Positions 63,480 to 64,000 of a stretch of DNA of 64,000 nucleotides are shown one piece after another. Under the pieces are notes generated by a model. That model saw only the letters and a program-made list of their open reading frames with translations. It was not told the origin of the DNA and did no database searches. The stretch covers positions 62,001 through 126,000 of the forward strand of contig NZ_CP119677.1 in NCBI RefSeq assembly GCF_029318685.1, given 5' to 3'. The first letter of the stretch is position 1. Every line of letters begins with the position of its first letter. The stretch comes from Ruminiclostridium papyrosolvens DSM 2782 (GTDB lineage: Bacteria > Bacillota > Clostridia > Acetivibrionales > DSM-1351). The position numbers were made by a program, and so were the translations under genes.

Positions 63480-64000
63480 ATGAATTATAAAATTACAGTG
63501 CTTCCGGGAGACGGAATTGGTCCGGATATAATAGCGGAAGCCTTGAAGGTTTTAGATTTGATAGGTGAAAAATATGGCCACAGCTTCTTATATACAGAAG
63601 CTGATTTAGGCGGTATTGCTTTAGACAGGCATGGAGAGCCGCTGCCACAGGTTACGGTGGATACCTGTAAGGGGAGTGATGCAGTGCTGCTGGGGGCAGT
63701 AGGTGGCCCTAAATGGGATACATTGCCCGGAAATAAGAGGCCGGAAGCGGGATTGCTGGGGATAAGAGCGGCTCTCGGATTATATGCCAACCTTAGACCG
63801 GCTGTTATATATGGGGCTTTAAAGGATGCATCACCGCTCAAAACAGAAATAATTAGCAATGGTATTGATATTATGGTTATCCGTGAATTGACCGGAGGAA
63901 TTTATTTCGGCAAGAGAGGCAGACTTGACTCAGAAGGCGGAGAGGCTGCATTTGACACAGAAATGTATAATGTATCTGAAATAAAGAGAATAGCAAAAGT
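63480..64000 (+). CDS. leuB: 3-isopropylmalate dehydrogenase, N-terminal part (runs off the window)
   Basis: The first 173 codons are visible. [20 protein letters not shown] is the family N-terminus, GAVGGPKWD and [10 protein letters not shown] the NAD- and substrate-site strands, and [10 protein letters not shown] the signature loop. It oxidatively decarboxylates 3-isopropylmalate. It starts 26 bases after leuD and the frame is intact to the window end. Confidence 0.96.
   Translation, partial: MNYKITVLPGDGIGPDIIAEALKVLDLIGEKYGHSFLYTEADLGGIALDRHGEPLPQVTVDTCKGSDAVLLGAVGGPKWDTLPGNKRPEAGLLGIRAALGLYANLRPAVIYGALKDASPLKTEIISNGIDIMVIRELTGGIYFGKRGRLDSEGGEAAFDTEMYNVSEIKRIAK

Noticed and set aside
1-64000. 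Prophage, transposon or integron anywhere in the window
   Set aside because: No transposase, integrase, phage structural gene, terminal repeat or attachment-like duplication was seen; base composition is even by eye.

Overview
The window looks like a chromosomal segment of a low-GC, motile, anaerobic Gram-positive bacterium of class Clostridia. Gene order and protein style resemble the cellulolytic Ruminiclostridium group; this is inferred from gene content, not from a database match. Coding density is high and the genes form operon-like blocks. I see no tRNA, rRNA, insertion sequence, prophage or CRISPR array, and no gene-free stretch above about 300 bases.

Layout. 1-3.2 kb: end of sbcD, then sbcC (DNA-end repair). 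3.2-6.7 kb: glycogen branching enzyme and an orphan sugar-binding lipoprotein, leftward. 6.8-8.3 kb: a leftward DUF2325-flavodoxin-DUF3793 operon behind a perfect Fur-type palindrome, so probably induced by iron limitation. 8.4-9.6 kb: rpsF-ssb-rpsR with a leader resembling the S6:S18 autoregulatory RNA. 9.7-12.7 kb: a GH31 glycosidase divergent from an AraC-type regulator, with three helically phased repeats between them. 12.8-15.4 kb: DUF2461, DUF2007-like, prephenate dehydratase and MazG-like genes. 15.4-23.9 kb: housekeeping block gdpP-rplI-dnaB-tilS-hpt-ftsH and a hotdog thioesterase. 23.9-28.3 kb: SAM-I riboswitch with metK, a small membrane protein and a RecD2-type helicase.

28.4-42.9 kb is a late flagellar cluster in the order known from Bacillus subtilis: comF, yvyF-like, flgM, flgN, flgK, flgL, yviE-like, fliW, csrA, flagellin, flaG, fliD, fliS and a fliT-position gene. 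It has two flgK paralogues, the first with a roughly 200-residue insertion resembling a von Willebrand A domain, and a flagellin lysine methylase gene beside the flagellin. I can read sigma-28 promoters before flgM, flagellin and flaG. The flagellin leader carries GGA-loop hairpins suited to CsrA, which fits the FliW-CsrA-flagellin control circuit.

43-46.5 kb holds a secreted Kelch-repeat protein, an alpha/beta hydrolase and a PflA-like radical SAM protein. 46.6-55.0 kb is the most unusual region. One sigma-A promoter appears to drive a Ser/Thr kinase fused to a CpaE-like P-loop domain, a CpaB-like SAF protein, a second CpaE-like protein, a CpaF-type ATPase, TadB- and TadC-like membrane proteins, three tandem paralogous micro-proteins of 50-55 residues, and two TadE/TadG-like proteins. 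I read it as a divergent, kinase-linked Tad/Flp-type pilus or secretion machine.

55.0-64.0 kb: an OhrR-like regulator with a glutathione peroxidase homologue (promoter and operator readable), a SPASM radical SAM protein, an ABC-F ATPase, a DEAD-box helicase, a second AraC-type regulator, and leuC-leuD-leuB, with leuB cut by the window end.
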